Source: Solirubrobacterales bacterium (lineage in GTDB: Bacteria; Actinomycetota; Thermoleophilia; Solirubrobacterales; Solirubrobacteraceae). Taken from it: a stretch of DNA of 46,042 nucleotides. This document shows positions 1 through 8,938 of this stretch, piece after piece. A program made the position numbers and the translations under genes. Below the pieces are notes generated by a model. It ran no database searches. It was not told the origin of the DNA and worked only from the letters and a program-made list of their open reading frames with translations. Location: NCBI GenBank assembly GCA_003244205.1, contig QHBW01000075.1, positions 1-46,042 on the forward strand, written 5' to 3'. Every line of letters starts with the position of its first letter. Positions within the stretch are counted from its first letter, which is position 1.

Positions 1-1155
1 GGACCGTCACCGGATCTGATGCTCGCCCGCGACGACGATCCGGGGCTGTTTGCCCTTCGCCGTGACCTCGCCGCTCCGTTCGCGTCCTGCTTGGTGCACG
101 GCAGCGCCGGCCGCTATGAGCTGGTGCTTCGGCTCGCGGGTCCCGACGGCGCCGGACACGCCCACATCCCGCAGATCCTCGTCCACGTCAAGGCGACACC
201 ACGCCCGAGCCGCGACGCCAATCACGCTGTAGTCACCTCAGTGCTGGCCGATCGTGGCAGCGGTACTTTTGCGGTGGAGCCGGCTTCGAGAGGACGGCGA
301 AGGATCAGACGACCCTTGCGAAGCGAGCCGCGGGTCGATGTCGTCGTCGCCTTTCGCGATCACGCCGAGTTGCTGTCGCGCGCCGCGCTCTCGGTGCTCG
401 AGCTGACCAGCTATGAGCGCATGACCCTGCGGTTGATCGACAACGGCAGCACCGACCCGGCGGTCCCACCGCTGCTCAATAAGCTCGCCTCCGACCCGCG
501 CGTGCTCGTGCGCAGCGATCCACGCCCTTTTAATTTCGCCGCCCTCAACAATGCCGCCGCCGCCGAGGGTGCCGGCGAGATGCTCGTCTTCCTCAACAAC
601 GACACCGAGGTGATCGAGCCCGACTGGATCGAGGTACTTGCCGAGGAGGCCCAGCGAGCGGATGTCGGCGCCGTCGCGCCGATGATGCTCTACCCAGACG
701 GCACGGTGCAGCACGTCGGCGCGGCCCTCGGACTCCACGGTTACGCGGGGCACCCGTTCGCCGGCCTCGCCGTGGATGCGACGACAGCCTTTGGATCCCC
801 GCTCGACGGGACACGCAACTGGCTGGCGGTGACCGCGGCCTGCATGATGGTCGAGCGGCGAAAGTTCGAGGCCGTGGGCGGATTCGATGAGCGTTTCGTG
901 GTGGCGGGCAATGACGTCGACCTCTGTCTGCGGCTGACCGAGCGCGGCTGGCGCTCGCTCTGCGTACCGCACACCCAACTGCTCCATGACGAGTCACGCA
1001 GCCGCGGGAGACACATCGATCCCGGTGACTTCGAGCGCTCCCGAGTCTCCTATGGAGGGTTTCGCACGATCGGCGATCCCTTCTACCATCCGGCGCTCTC
1101 GCTGACCAGGACCGACTGCACGCTGCGACGCCGAGGTGAGGAGGTTGCGCAATGA
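1..1155 (+). CDS. Glycosyltransferase family 2, C-terminal part (cut by window edge)
   Basis: The frame is open to base 1, so the gene starts outside the window; the first ATG (19) is probably internal. Residues 1-60 resemble the end of a first GT2 domain: a YELVLRL stretch followed by HIPQILVH matches YDLMLRC...HVPKLVYH in the fusion protein at 2551-5787. A second GT2 domain follows, with VDVVVAFRD at its first strand, LIDNGSTD, the metal-site equivalent LNNDTEV, and an acidic NDVDLCLRL motif before the acceptor site. The domain arrangement suggests a tandem GT2 enzyme of rhamnosyltransferase type that adds sugars from nucleotide donors to a surface polysaccharide on the inner face of the membrane. 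The stop overlaps the start of the next gene by 4 nt (ATGA), so the two are probably translationally coupled. Donor and acceptor cannot be read from the sequence. Confidence 0.85.
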   Translation, partial: GPSPDLMLARDDDPGLFALRRDLAAPFASCLVHGSAGRYELVLRLAGPDGAGHAHIPQILVHVKATPRPSRDANHAVVTSVLADRGSGTFAVEPASRGRRRIRRPLRSEPRVDVVVAFRDHAELLSRAALSVLELTSYERMTLRLIDNGSTDPAVPPLLNKLASDPRVLVRSDPRPFNFAALNNAAAAEGAGEMLVFLNNDTEVIEPDWIEVLAEEAQRADVGAVAPMMLYPDGTVQHVGAALGLHGYAGHPFAGLAVDATTAFGSPLDGTRNWLAVTAACMMVERRKFEAVGGFDERFVVAGNDVDLCLRLTERGWRSLCVPHTQLLHDESRSRGRHIDPGDFERSRVSYGGFRTIGDPFYHPALSLTRTDCTLRRRGEEVAQ

Positions 1156-2525
1156 GCCCGCGCATGGATCGCAAGCGCGCCCGCTACATCTGGAAGATCG
1201 TCAAGCAGGGACCGACGGAGATCGGTTACGCGTACTTCCGTGCGCGGCGGCGTCGGCGCAACCTGCGGGACCGCGACCTCGAGGTCTCCGAGTCCGACGA
1301 GCTGGGCATGGAGCCCTTCTACGACATGACTCCCGCCGAGCTTCAGACCAACGCGCAGCTGCTCGCCCGCTACGAGGCGCTCGACACGTTCGACATCCGC
1401 TCGATCCAGTGGTTCTTGCCGTTCTTTCATCATCCCTACTTCGCCGGCGTGCACACGATCTTGCGCTTTGCCGACCACCTGGCGCGCGAGCACGGCGTGG
1501 AGAGCCGGTTCTGCATCTACGACGCCGCGCCCGATGCGGTCGATCCGATCGCGCGCAAGATCGCGGCGGCGTTCCCGTCGCTCGCCGGCGCCGAGGTGAC
1601 TCCGCCGGCGCTGAGAGGGGGTCGCAAGCACGAGCACCTGCGCGATTGCGATGCGGCCATTGCAACGCTTTGGACGAGCGCCTATCCGCTGCTTCGCTTT
1701 GGGCGCGCACGGGCGAAGTTCTACTTCGTCCAGGACTACGAGCCCGCCTTCTACCCGGCCGGGTCGGCATCCGCCCTCGCCGAGCTGACGTGGTCAATGG
1801 GATTCCCTGGGATCGTCAACACGCCGGGGCTGGCCGAGGTGTACCGGGCGCACGGCAACCCTGCTGTGGCGTTCATCCCCGCTGTGGACACCGACCGCTA
1901 TCACCCACCGTCAGAGCCGCGTGGCGAGGGGTCAGCACCCACCCGGATTTTCTTCTATGCACGGCCATCGAGCGCGCGCAACGCATTCGGGCTCGGGATG
2001 GCGACGCTAGCGGCGGTCAAGCACGCCTACGGCGAGCGGGTGGAGATCGTCGCAGCAGGGGAGGAATGGAACCCAGGACAGTTCGGGATGGCGCATGTTG
2101 TTCGAAACCTCGGCGTGCTCCCCGACCTCGATTCGGTGGCCGAGCTGTATCGCACATGCGACATCGGCCTCGTGTTCATGCTCACGCACCATCCCAGCTA
2201 TCAACCCTTCGAGTTCATGGCCTCCGGCGTCGTGCCGGTGTCGAATGTCAACCCGCACACCGCGTGGCTGCTGCGCCACGAGCACAACGCGCTGGTGGCT
2301 CCCCCGGCCGCGAGTCTCGTCGCGGCGCAGATCGGACGCCTGATCGACGATCCGCACCTACGTCGCCGGCTGTCGCGTTCGGCGCTCCAAGATGTGCGCG
2401 CCGTGCGGTGGGAGGAGCAAATCGAGCGCGTGTGGGGGGCGATGACCAAGCGGGGCGAGAGGTTCGCAGCGCCCTTGTCAGCGGGCGCTGCGCCGCTGGC
2501 CGGCGTGACAGAAGACGGCCGCTAG
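1152..2525 (+). CDS. WsaF-like glycosyltransferase (GT-B fold)
   Basis: 457 aa. Residues about 85-110 (IQWFLPFFHHPYFAGVHT) carry the N-terminal signature of WsaF-type rhamnosyltransferases, which build polyrhamnose-containing glycans. The C-terminal Rossmann half contains FFYARPSSARN, a nucleotide-sugar binding segment VVRNLGVLPDLDSVAELYRTCDIGLVF, and the acidic end of the donor site at YQPFEFMASG (E in the usual position). There is no signal peptide, so it acts in the cytosol. It sits between two GT2 genes with a 4-nt overlap upstream and a 25-nt gap downstream, and so forms part of one polysaccharide operon. Rhamnose as the donor is inferred from the family; the sequence does not prove it. 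Confidence 0.85.
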   Translation: MSPRMDRKRARYIWKIVKQGPTEIGYAYFRARRRRRNLRDRDLEVSESDELGMEPFYDMTPAELQTNAQLLARYEALDTFDIRSIQWFLPFFHHPYFAGVHTILRFADHLAREHGVESRFCIYDAAPDAVDPIARKIAAAFPSLAGAEVTPPALRGGRKHEHLRDCDAAIATLWTSAYPLLRFGRARAKFYFVQDYEPAFYPAGSASALAELTWSMGFPGIVNTPGLAEVYRAHGNPAVAFIPAVDTDRYHPPSEPRGEGSAPTRIFFYARPSSARNAFGLGMATLAAVKHAYGERVEIVAAGEEWNPGQFGMAHVVRNLGVLPDLDSVAELYRTCDIGLVFMLTHHPSYQPFEFMASGVVPVSNVNPHTAWLLRHEHNALVAPPAASLVAAQIGRLIDDPHLRRRLSRSALQDVRAVRWEEQIERVWGAMTKRGERFAAPLSAGAAPLAGVTEDGR

Positions 2526-2550
2526 GATCGCCGGCCCAGCAAGGGAGCAG

Positions 2551-5500
2551 ATGCACAAACTGTGGCCGATCATCGAGCGGGTTCTGACCGAACTCGAGCC
2601 CCACGTCGTCGTCCAGGTTGGCGCGGCGGACGGCAAGAACACGGCAAAGCTGCTGCGCTACGCGCGCGACCGCCGTAGCACTGTCCATCTCGTCGACGTC
2701 GTTCGGCAATTTGATCACGAGGACCTCGTCCGGCGCTGTGGCGGGACGCTCGTGTGCCATTGGGAACCGAGTGTGGATGCCCTACCGCGGCTGATCCCCG
2801 ACGCGGATGCGATCCTGCTCGACGGCGATCACAACTGGTACGTCGTCCACAGCGAGCTCAACCTGATCGACGAGCTGGCGCCAGCTGACCGCTTCCCGAT
2901 CGTGCTCTTTCATGATGTCGGATGGCCGTGGGGACATCGCGATGGCTACGCCGATATCGAGGCGATCCCGCCGCAGTACCGCCATCCGCATGGTCGTCGA
3001 GGCCTGCTTCCCGGCGACCGCGGCACAGTCGAGCAGGGAGGTCTGCTGGCCGATGAGCTCAAGGCGCTGCGCGAAGGGGGTCCGCGCAACGGTGTGCGGG
3101 CTGCGATCGACGATCTGCTCGCCGAGACGCAGCGGGACGTCGCCTACGCGGAGCTGCCCGGATTTCACGGGCTCGGGCTGCTCTGCGAACGCGCTGTGCT
3201 GACGGGCCCGCTGGCATGGTTTCGCGATCTTGCCGATAACGAGGCAGTCTCGGCGCAGATGCGGGCGCTCGAGCGCGAGCGCCTGGATCTCTGGCGGGTG
3301 ACTGAGGAGCGCCTCGGGGCACTCGAGCAGCAACGCGAGCGCATCGCCGTGCTCCAGGCGTCGGAGGGCGCGCGGCAGCAGCGTGTCGGTGAGCTCCAGC
3401 AAACCCTCTCGGAGCGCGAAGTCACCCTGGCTGTGATCCGCTCCGGGCGCTCGTGGCGCTTGACCGAGCCACTGCGACGGATCGCCGGCTACCGCCGAAG
3501 CGCACGCCGCCGCAGGAGCGACCTCCGCATCCAGCAGCAGCGCGTCGGGGTGCCACTTGCCAGCCTGGAGTGGAGCGAGGCGTACAGCTCTGAGCCGGCG
3601 CGCTACCCGGTCCGCTGGGCCGAGCCGCTCAGCATTGCCGGCCAGCGTCGCTTGCCGCTCGAGCAACATCCGCCCTCGCGGGTTGCCTACCGGCTGAAGC
3701 TGCCCGCGGGATCTGTCTTCTCCACGGATGTTGCTGTGCGCCCTGAGGCGTGGTCCCGCGGGGCGCCTGTAGCGCGCTTCGCGGTCACTCTGATGACTGC
3801 CGACGGGGAGCGTATGAGCACGAGCACGCTTGAGCTCACACCCAGCAAGACCGTTGCACACCGGCGTTGGGTGCGGATGACGCTCGAGCTCCCCGCTTCA
3901 CCGCAGGACGCCCTGATCGTCCTGGAGACGGAATCGGTCGACGATCCTCCCGAGAGCCTGAACGTCGCCTGGGGTGACCCGACGATTCACGTCCCGGTCA
4001 CCGAGGCCCGGGCCGCCGCCGCTCCCGTCGGAGGAGAGCAGGTTCTCGCTGGGGCTGACGCCAACGCCTCGGCGATGCGCAATCCGCTGATCTCCGTGCT
4101 CATGCCCGTCCACGATCCACCGCCCCGCTTCCTGGACCAAGCGATCCGGTCTGTCTTGGCTCAGACCTACTCGAACTGGGAGCTGTGCCTGCTCGACGAT
4201 GCCAGCGCGGATCCTCGCGTCCCCGCGCTGCTGCGCGATCACGCAAGTCGAGATGACCGCATCTCCCTCGTGCAACACGAACAATCGGGCGGCATCTCCG
4301 CCGCCACCAACGCGGCGCTGCAACTCGCGCGGGGGGAATTCGTTGCGTTCTTCGATCACGACGACGTCCTGGCCCCGGATGCCTTGAAGTACGTGGTCGA
4401 GCACCTACAAGCGCACCCCGGCACCGATGTGTTGTACACCGACGAGGACCGGATCCTGCCCGACGGTGCCCGCTTGGTACCGGAGTTCAAGCCAGACTGG
4501 TCCCCCGAGCTGCTTCTTGGCGCGATGTACACGGGCCACTTGGGCGTCTTCTCGCGGGCGCTGGTCGAACGCGTCGGAGGTTTGCGCAGCGAGTACGACG
4601 GGTCTCAGGACTACGACCTCATGTTGCGCTGCAGCGAGCACGCGCAACGCATCGGTCACGTGCCGAAGCTCGTCTACCACTGGCGCGTCCATGGCTCCTC
4701 GGTCGCGCTGAATCCCCACTCCAAGCTCTACGCATACGAGGCTGCGCAGCGGGCGCTCGACGACCACCTGGCACGGGCCGGCATCGACGCCTCCGTCGAA
4801 CGCACGACGAGCTGGGGTCTCTATCGGACAATGCACCGTGTCAGTCCCGACGAGGACGTCTCCGTTGTCATTGCGCTTCGTGAAGACGCCCTCGACGCTG
4901 ACGGGATCGCGGAGTTGCGGCGTTGTCTTGTCGCCATGGCCGCGCAGGCTGGGCTTCCCTTCGACGTCGTCTGCGTGGTCGCGAGCGAGCAGGCTGCGCG
5001 CTGGGAGGAGGTGATCGGCGATGGCACGACGACACGCCCGCGATTCGTGGAGACGGACGCCTCGCTGGGACCGGCAGCGATGCTCGGCGCCGGCGCCAGG
5101 AGCGCTCGAGGCCGCCACCTGCTGCTGATGAGCGACCTATGCGCTCCGCGCAGCGCCGATTGGCTGCGTGAGCTGGTGGGCTACTCGCGACAGGATGAGA
5201 TCGGCGCCGTCGGCGCCAAAGTTGTCAAGTCGGACGCCACGATCCTGCACGGCGGCGTCGTCATCGGTAAGGGGCTGCCCTTGGCCGTGCATCGCGGCGC
5301 TCCCGCAGACTCCGCCGGCTACATCATGCGACTGGCGGTAGCGTCCAACTATCTCGCAGTCGACGGTGTCGTGATCACACGCCGCGCGCTCTATGAGCGG
5401 CTCGGGGGCCTGACAGGCGGTGACCCCACCATGGCGATTTCCGACTATTGCCTGCGCGCCGGAGAGCAGGGCCTGCGCGTCGTCTTCGCGCCGGCTGCTG

Positions 5501-5787
5501 AGTTCACCCTCGCCTCGCCCGAACGACCGACGTCCCCTGCTCTGCTCGACGAGCTCGCCCGCTTCAAGTACCGGTGGGAAGCCCGCGTGCCGCGCGACCC
5601 TTACTATCACCCCGAATTCGTCCAGGTGCGAGCGTCGTTTCCGGCTGGCGCTACCGCGGATGACGACGACGTCGAGGAGGCCACGCCCCTGTTTCCATTG
5701 TTCGACGGAGGCGACCCCACCTCACAACCGCTCGGCGATCCGGGGCGCCTCGTGGTTGAAGACCAAGAGGCCGATCACACACACTAG
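2551..5787 (+). CDS. Methyltransferase/coiled-coil/GT2/GT2 fusion protein
   Basis: 1078 aa; ATG preceded by an AGGGAG ribosome site. Residues 1-215 look like a class I SAM methyltransferase of the Methyltransf_24 type (VVVQVGAADGKNT as motif I, then LLDGDHNWYVVHSEL). Residues about 228-296 are a charged, heptad-rich coiled coil ending in the SGRSWRLTEPLRR motif often seen before glycosyltransferase domains. Residues about 335-485 look like a beta-sandwich. Residues 511-720 are a canonical GT2 domain (SVLMPVHD, LLDDAS, metal site DHDD at 602-605, QDYDLML). Residues about 770-1040 are a second GT2-like domain in which the acidic metal site is degraded (LLMSDLCAP). Probable role: extension, and possibly methyl capping, of an exported polysaccharide. 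The 3' end overlaps the convergent permease gene by 66 nt. Confidence 0.8.
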   Translation: MHKLWPIIERVLTELEPHVVVQVGAADGKNTAKLLRYARDRRSTVHLVDVVRQFDHEDLVRRCGGTLVCHWEPSVDALPRLIPDADAILLDGDHNWYVVHSELNLIDELAPADRFPIVLFHDVGWPWGHRDGYADIEAIPPQYRHPHGRRGLLPGDRGTVEQGGLLADELKALREGGPRNGVRAAIDDLLAETQRDVAYAELPGFHGLGLLCERAVLTGPLAWFRDLADNEAVSAQMRALERERLDLWRVTEERLGALEQQRERIAVLQASEGARQQRVGELQQTLSEREVTLAVIRSGRSWRLTEPLRRIAGYRRSARRRRSDLRIQQQRVGVPLASLEWSEAYSSEPARYPVRWAEPLSIAGQRRLPLEQHPPSRVAYRLKLPAGSVFSTDVAVRPEAWSRGAPVARFAVTLMTADGERMSTSTLELTPSKTVAHRRWVRMTLELPASPQDALIVLETESVDDPPESLNVAWGDPTIHVPVTEARAAAAPVGGEQVLAGADANASAMRNPLISVLMPVHDPPPRFLDQAIRSVLAQTYSNWELCLLDDASADPRVPALLRDHASRDDRISLVQHEQSGGISAATNAALQLARGEFVAFFDHDDVLAPDALKYVVEHLQAHPGTDVLYTDEDRILPDGARLVPEFKPDWSPELLLGAMYTGHLGVFSRALVERVGGLRSEYDGSQDYDLMLRCSEHAQRIGHVPKLVYHWRVHGSSVALNPHSKLYAYEAAQRALDDHLARAGIDASVERTTSWGLYRTMHRVSPDEDVSVVIALREDALDADGIAELRRCLVAMAAQAGLPFDVVCVVASEQAARWEEVIGDGTTTRPRFVETDASLGPAAMLGAGARSARGRHLLLMSDLCAPRSADWLRELVGYSRQDEIGAVGAKVVKSDATILHGGVVIGKGLPLAVHRGAPADSAGYIMRLAVASNYLAVDGVVITRRALYERLGGLTGGDPTMAISDYCLRAGEQGLRVVFAPAAEFTLASPERPTSPALLDELARFKYRWEARVPRDPYYHPEFVQVRASFPAGATADDDDVEEATPLFPLFDGGDPTSQPLGDPGRLVVEDQEADHTH

Positions 5788-6603
5788 GGCGCCGATCCCG
5801 AGTGGCAGCATCCACCACAAGCCCCCGCCCATCGCCTGCGCGGTCGATGGCGCGTGTGAGTCCACGATCCAGTGTCGAGCCTGTTGGAGCGTCGCAGCGA
5901 TCGGGTTCATCAACACCAGCCTGCGCAGACCGATCCCCGGAATGCGCTCGATCGTGAAGAAGACCAGCGAGCCGTAAAAGAGCACCTGCGAGATGACCGA
6001 CCAGATCTGGCCGACGTCGCGAAATCGCACATAGAGCGAGGACAGCAGCATCGACACGCCACAGGTAAACGCCGTGAGCAGCACGAGCAACAGCGGTAGA
6101 CCCAGCCAGGACCATCGCGGATTCACGCCGTATGCGACCAGGAAGATGAACACCGCAAAGAGGTTGAGCACAGCGTTGAACGCCGCGGTCAGCACCGTGG
6201 CCAATGGGATCACCATGCGGGGGAAGTGCATCTTGCGGACGAGGCTCTCGCGGTTCAGTACGGCGGTCACCGAAGCTCCGGTGGCCTCCTGGAAGTACGT
6301 GATCAGCATGATGTTCAACAGCAGCAGCACGGGATAGTCGCGGATGCCGTGACCGAGCTTCAGTGCACGGCTGAACACCAGGAACATCACGCCGAACGTG
6401 AGCACAGGGCGCATCAGAGACCAGACGTACCCAAGGACGGAACCGAAGTACGTCAGCCTGAAGTCCGTCGAGGCGATCATCCAGGTGAGGTTCGCGAAGC
6501 GACGGGCTCCGCCCCCAAGGGCTGAGGGACCGGTGATGTCGCGTGCGGGTGGCGGCGCGGCCAGCGGGGCTTGCGACGGCGGCGGCGCAGCGACGGCGCT
6601 CAT
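5722..6603 (-). CDS. wzm: ABC polysaccharide exporter, permease subunit (Wzm type)
   Basis: 293 aa. After a proline-rich N-terminus come about six hydrophobic segments typical of ABC-2 polysaccharide/teichoic-acid exporters, with the family region FRLTYFGSVLGYVWSLMRP near residue 50 and LFYGSLVFFTIERIPG before the last helices. It would form the membrane channel that moves a lipid-linked polysaccharide out of the cytosol, paired with the ATPase encoded just upstream (ATGA overlap, 4 nt). The gene runs convergent to the glycosyltransferase operon and shares its last 66 nt with the antisense fusion gene. In a monoderm host this would serve a wall polysaccharide or teichoic-acid-like polymer rather than LPS O-antigen. 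Confidence 0.88.
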   Translation of the reverse strand: MSAVAAPPPSQAPLAAPPPARDITGPSALGGGARRFANLTWMIASTDFRLTYFGSVLGYVWSLMRPVLTFGVMFLVFSRALKLGHGIRDYPVLLLLNIMLITYFQEATGASVTAVLNRESLVRKMHFPRMVIPLATVLTAAFNAVLNLFAVFIFLVAYGVNPRWSWLGLPLLLVLLTAFTCGVSMLLSSLYVRFRDVGQIWSVISQVLFYGSLVFFTIERIPGIGLRRLVLMNPIAATLQQARHWIVDSHAPSTAQAMGGGLWWMLPLGIGALVCVIGLLVFNHEAPRIAERL

Positions 6604-7856
6604 CCGCTCGCGACCTCTGAGGGGGCGGGCTGGCGACGCAGCTCGACGTTGTGGTCGATCAGCACGAGGCCGTGATGCACCGCCGTGGAGTAGACCATGA
6701 AGCTCGCGGCCTTCGGTTCGATGGCCAAGATGTCGTTTTGACTGCCGTCAGGTGTCAGCGAGCATCCGATGCTGTAGTGATTATGGGCCAGCGGGTTTGC
6801 CAAGTCGACGTGCATGTGGACTTGCTCCCCGGATGCCAGGGGAGACTCGACGGCGCTGTCGGCACCGAAGACGCGCGTGCCCTCAGGGCTCTCGATCCAG
6901 AGCAGAATTCGGGGCGGCTCCAACGGTGCGCAGGCCTCCACCAGGGCATGCAGGTGGATGCGCTGTCCATCGCCGAGCGAGTCGACGCGGTGACCGGCGT
7001 CGTCCTCCACCCAGACGTCGAGGATGCGCGCGCGTTCGAGCCGTCCCTCGGCGTCGGGGGAATCGCTTGCATCGGTGTCGGGGAGCGCCGTCGACGGGGG
7101 TGTCGCCTCGGGGTGATGGTCGAAGTTCAGCTCGAGATAGCGGCGAGCGACATGTGCGGGGTCGCCCGAGAGGTCGATCTTGCCCCGCTCGAGCAGCATC
7201 GCGCGGTGGCAGAATCGCTGGGCGGTGGCCATGTCGTGAGTCACCAGGACGATCGTCCTGCCCTCCTCGCGCAGGCGGTAGAAGACGTCGAGGCACTTCT
7301 GCTGGAAGGCGGCATCGCCGACCGCGAGAACTTCGTCGATCAGGAGGATGTCGCTGTCGGATTGCACCATCACCGCGAAGGCGAGCCGGACCTGCATCCC
7401 CGACGAGTAGTTCTTCAGCTTGAGATCGAGGAACTCGCGCAGCTCAGCGAAGTCGATGATCTCGTCGAAGCGGTGACGCGCCTGGCGTGGAGTGAGGCCC
7501 ATCATGACCGCGCTGATGATCACGTTGTCTCGCGCCGTGAGATCTGGGTTGAAGCCGACACCGAGCTCGATGAACGGGGCAAGCCGCCCGGCGATTCGGA
7601 TCCTGCCGCTGTCGGCGTGATAGATCCCCGCGAGGCATTTGAGCAGTGTGCTCTTGCCCGAGCCGTTGCGACCGACGATGCCGAAGAACTCCCCCGCCTC
7701 CACGGTGAAGCTGATGCCTTCAAGCGCGTGCAGCTCGTCGTGCTCGGTGCGCCTCAGCGGATGGAGAACGAGCTCTTTGAGCGTGTGAATCTGCTGGCGC
7801 GGCAGGCGAAAGGTCTTTTCGACGTCCGCAACCTCGATGGCGACGTAGCCGGACAT
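6600..7856 (-). CDS. wzt: ABC polysaccharide exporter ATPase with C-terminal glycan-recognition domain (Wzt type)
   Basis: 418 aa. The N-terminal half is an ABC ATPase: Walker A GRNGSGKS at 62-69, an LSGGQ-equivalent YSSGM at about 150-154, Walker B ILLIDEVLAVGD at about 170-181, and the switch histidine in LVTHDMA. Residues about 265-405 form an extra domain predicted to be beta-rich, in the place where Wzt proteins carry the carbohydrate-binding domain that recognises a capped chain end. Simple TagH-like or KpsT-like ATPases lack it. It powers the permease at 5722-6603. The added domain implies that export depends on a chain-end modification, for which the methyltransferase domain at 2551 is a candidate source. 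Confidence 0.9.
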   Translation of the reverse strand: MSGYVAIEVADVEKTFRLPRQQIHTLKELVLHPLRRTEHDELHALEGISFTVEAGEFFGIVGRNGSGKSTLLKCLAGIYHADSGRIRIAGRLAPFIELGVGFNPDLTARDNVIISAVMMGLTPRQARHRFDEIIDFAELREFLDLKLKNYSSGMQVRLAFAVMVQSDSDILLIDEVLAVGDAAFQQKCLDVFYRLREEGRTIVLVTHDMATAQRFCHRAMLLERGKIDLSGDPAHVARRYLELNFDHHPEATPPSTALPDTDASDSPDAEGRLERARILDVWVEDDAGHRVDSLGDGQRIHLHALVEACAPLEPPRILLWIESPEGTRVFGADSAVESPLASGEQVHMHVDLANPLAHNHYSIGCSLTPDGSQNDILAIEPKAASFMVYSTAVHHGLVLIDHNVELRRQPAPSEVASG

Positions 7857-7930
7857 GCGCGGCTAGGCTACCTGGCCGGCCCTCGGCGTCGGGGAGCGCT
7901 GAGCCAGCCGCTTTCCGCCAAAATGACCCC

Positions 7931-8938
7931 ATGCCCGCCCCCCAGCGCCACTCCACGCGCCTGAGCCGGCTGCTGCGTCTCGCGCGCGAGCCCTTCAGCG
8001 CCAAGGGGATCAGCCCCGATCGCTTCGCCCGCGTCGCGCTGATCGCGCTCGTCGCGCTCGGCCTGATCGTGCTCACCGGCGCGGCCGTGCGGCTGACGGG
8101 ATCGGGGCTCGGATGCCCCGATTGGCCCAAGTGCTACGGGCGCGCCGTCGCGCCGCTGGAGACCCACGCGCTGATCGAGTACGGCAACCGGCTGCTCTCC
8201 GGGCTGGTTGGGATCGTTGCCATCCTCGTCGCGGTGCTGGCGTTCCGCCGCCGCCCGTTCCGCCGCGACCTAGCGGCGCTCGCGACGCTGCTCCCGCTCG
8301 GCGTCGTGGCGCAGGCGGTGCTGGGGGGATTCACCGTGCGCAACAAGCTCGCCCCGGGTTTCGTGATGGCGCACTTCGCACTCTCGATGTTGATCGTGGT
8401 CGCCGCCGCCGCGCTGGCGTGGCGCGCGCGCCACGCGCCGGGCCAGCGTGCACGCCAGCACGACGCGCTCTCAGCCTGGGCGGTTCGCGCGCTGCTGCCG
8501 CTTGGGGCGCTCGCGATCTTCGCGGGGACCGCCGCCACGGCCGCCGGCCCCCACGCAGGTGGCAACCCCGGTCAGAAGATCACGCGGCTGACATTCGACG
8601 GCGGGGGCACCTATGACTGGACGATCCACCGCCACGGCGAGATCGGCTTGGCCCTCGGCGTTGCCGTCGTGTGCGTCCTTCTGCTCGTGCGCCGCCGCCA
8701 GCAGTCCGACCGCTTGCTGGAGCGCTCGCTGCTTGTGACCGCTGGGCTGCTCGCGCTCCAGGGAGCGGTGGGGCTGGTGCAGTACGCGTTGCACGTCCCT
8801 GGAGAGCTCGTCTTCATCCACGTCGGCCTCGCCACCGGGATCTGGATCTCGCTGCTGTGGGCGGTCGCCGCCGCAGGAAGGCTGGCCCCGCGCGAGGCGC
8901 GCGCGGTTACGGTCGTCGCTCAGCCGTCTGCGCGGTAG
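7931..8938 (+). CDS. ctaA: Heme A synthase (COX15/CtaA family)
   Basis: 335 aa with about eight membrane helices. The family motif GSGLGCPDWPKCYGR lies after the first helix. Conserved histidines in VMAHFALSML, TIHRHGEIG and VFIHVGLATG are the expected heme ligands. The enzyme oxidises the C8 methyl of heme O to make heme A for cytochrome aa3 oxidase, so the host respires aerobically. The first loop reads IEYGNRLL, where Bacillus-type CtaA has a His in an ExxHR motif; here that position is Asn. The 3' end overlaps the convergent gene at 8920 by 19 nt. Confidence 0.92.
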   Translation: MPAPQRHSTRLSRLLRLAREPFSAKGISPDRFARVALIALVALGLIVLTGAAVRLTGSGLGCPDWPKCYGRAVAPLETHALIEYGNRLLSGLVGIVAILVAVLAFRRRPFRRDLAALATLLPLGVVAQAVLGGFTVRNKLAPGFVMAHFALSMLIVVAAAALAWRARHAPGQRARQHDALSAWAVRALLPLGALAIFAGTAATAAGPHAGGNPGQKITRLTFDGGGTYDWTIHRHGEIGLALGVAVVCVLLLVRRRQQSDRLLERSLLVTAGLLALQGAVGLVQYALHVPGELVFIHVGLATGIWISLLWAVAAAGRLAPREARAVTVVAQPSAR

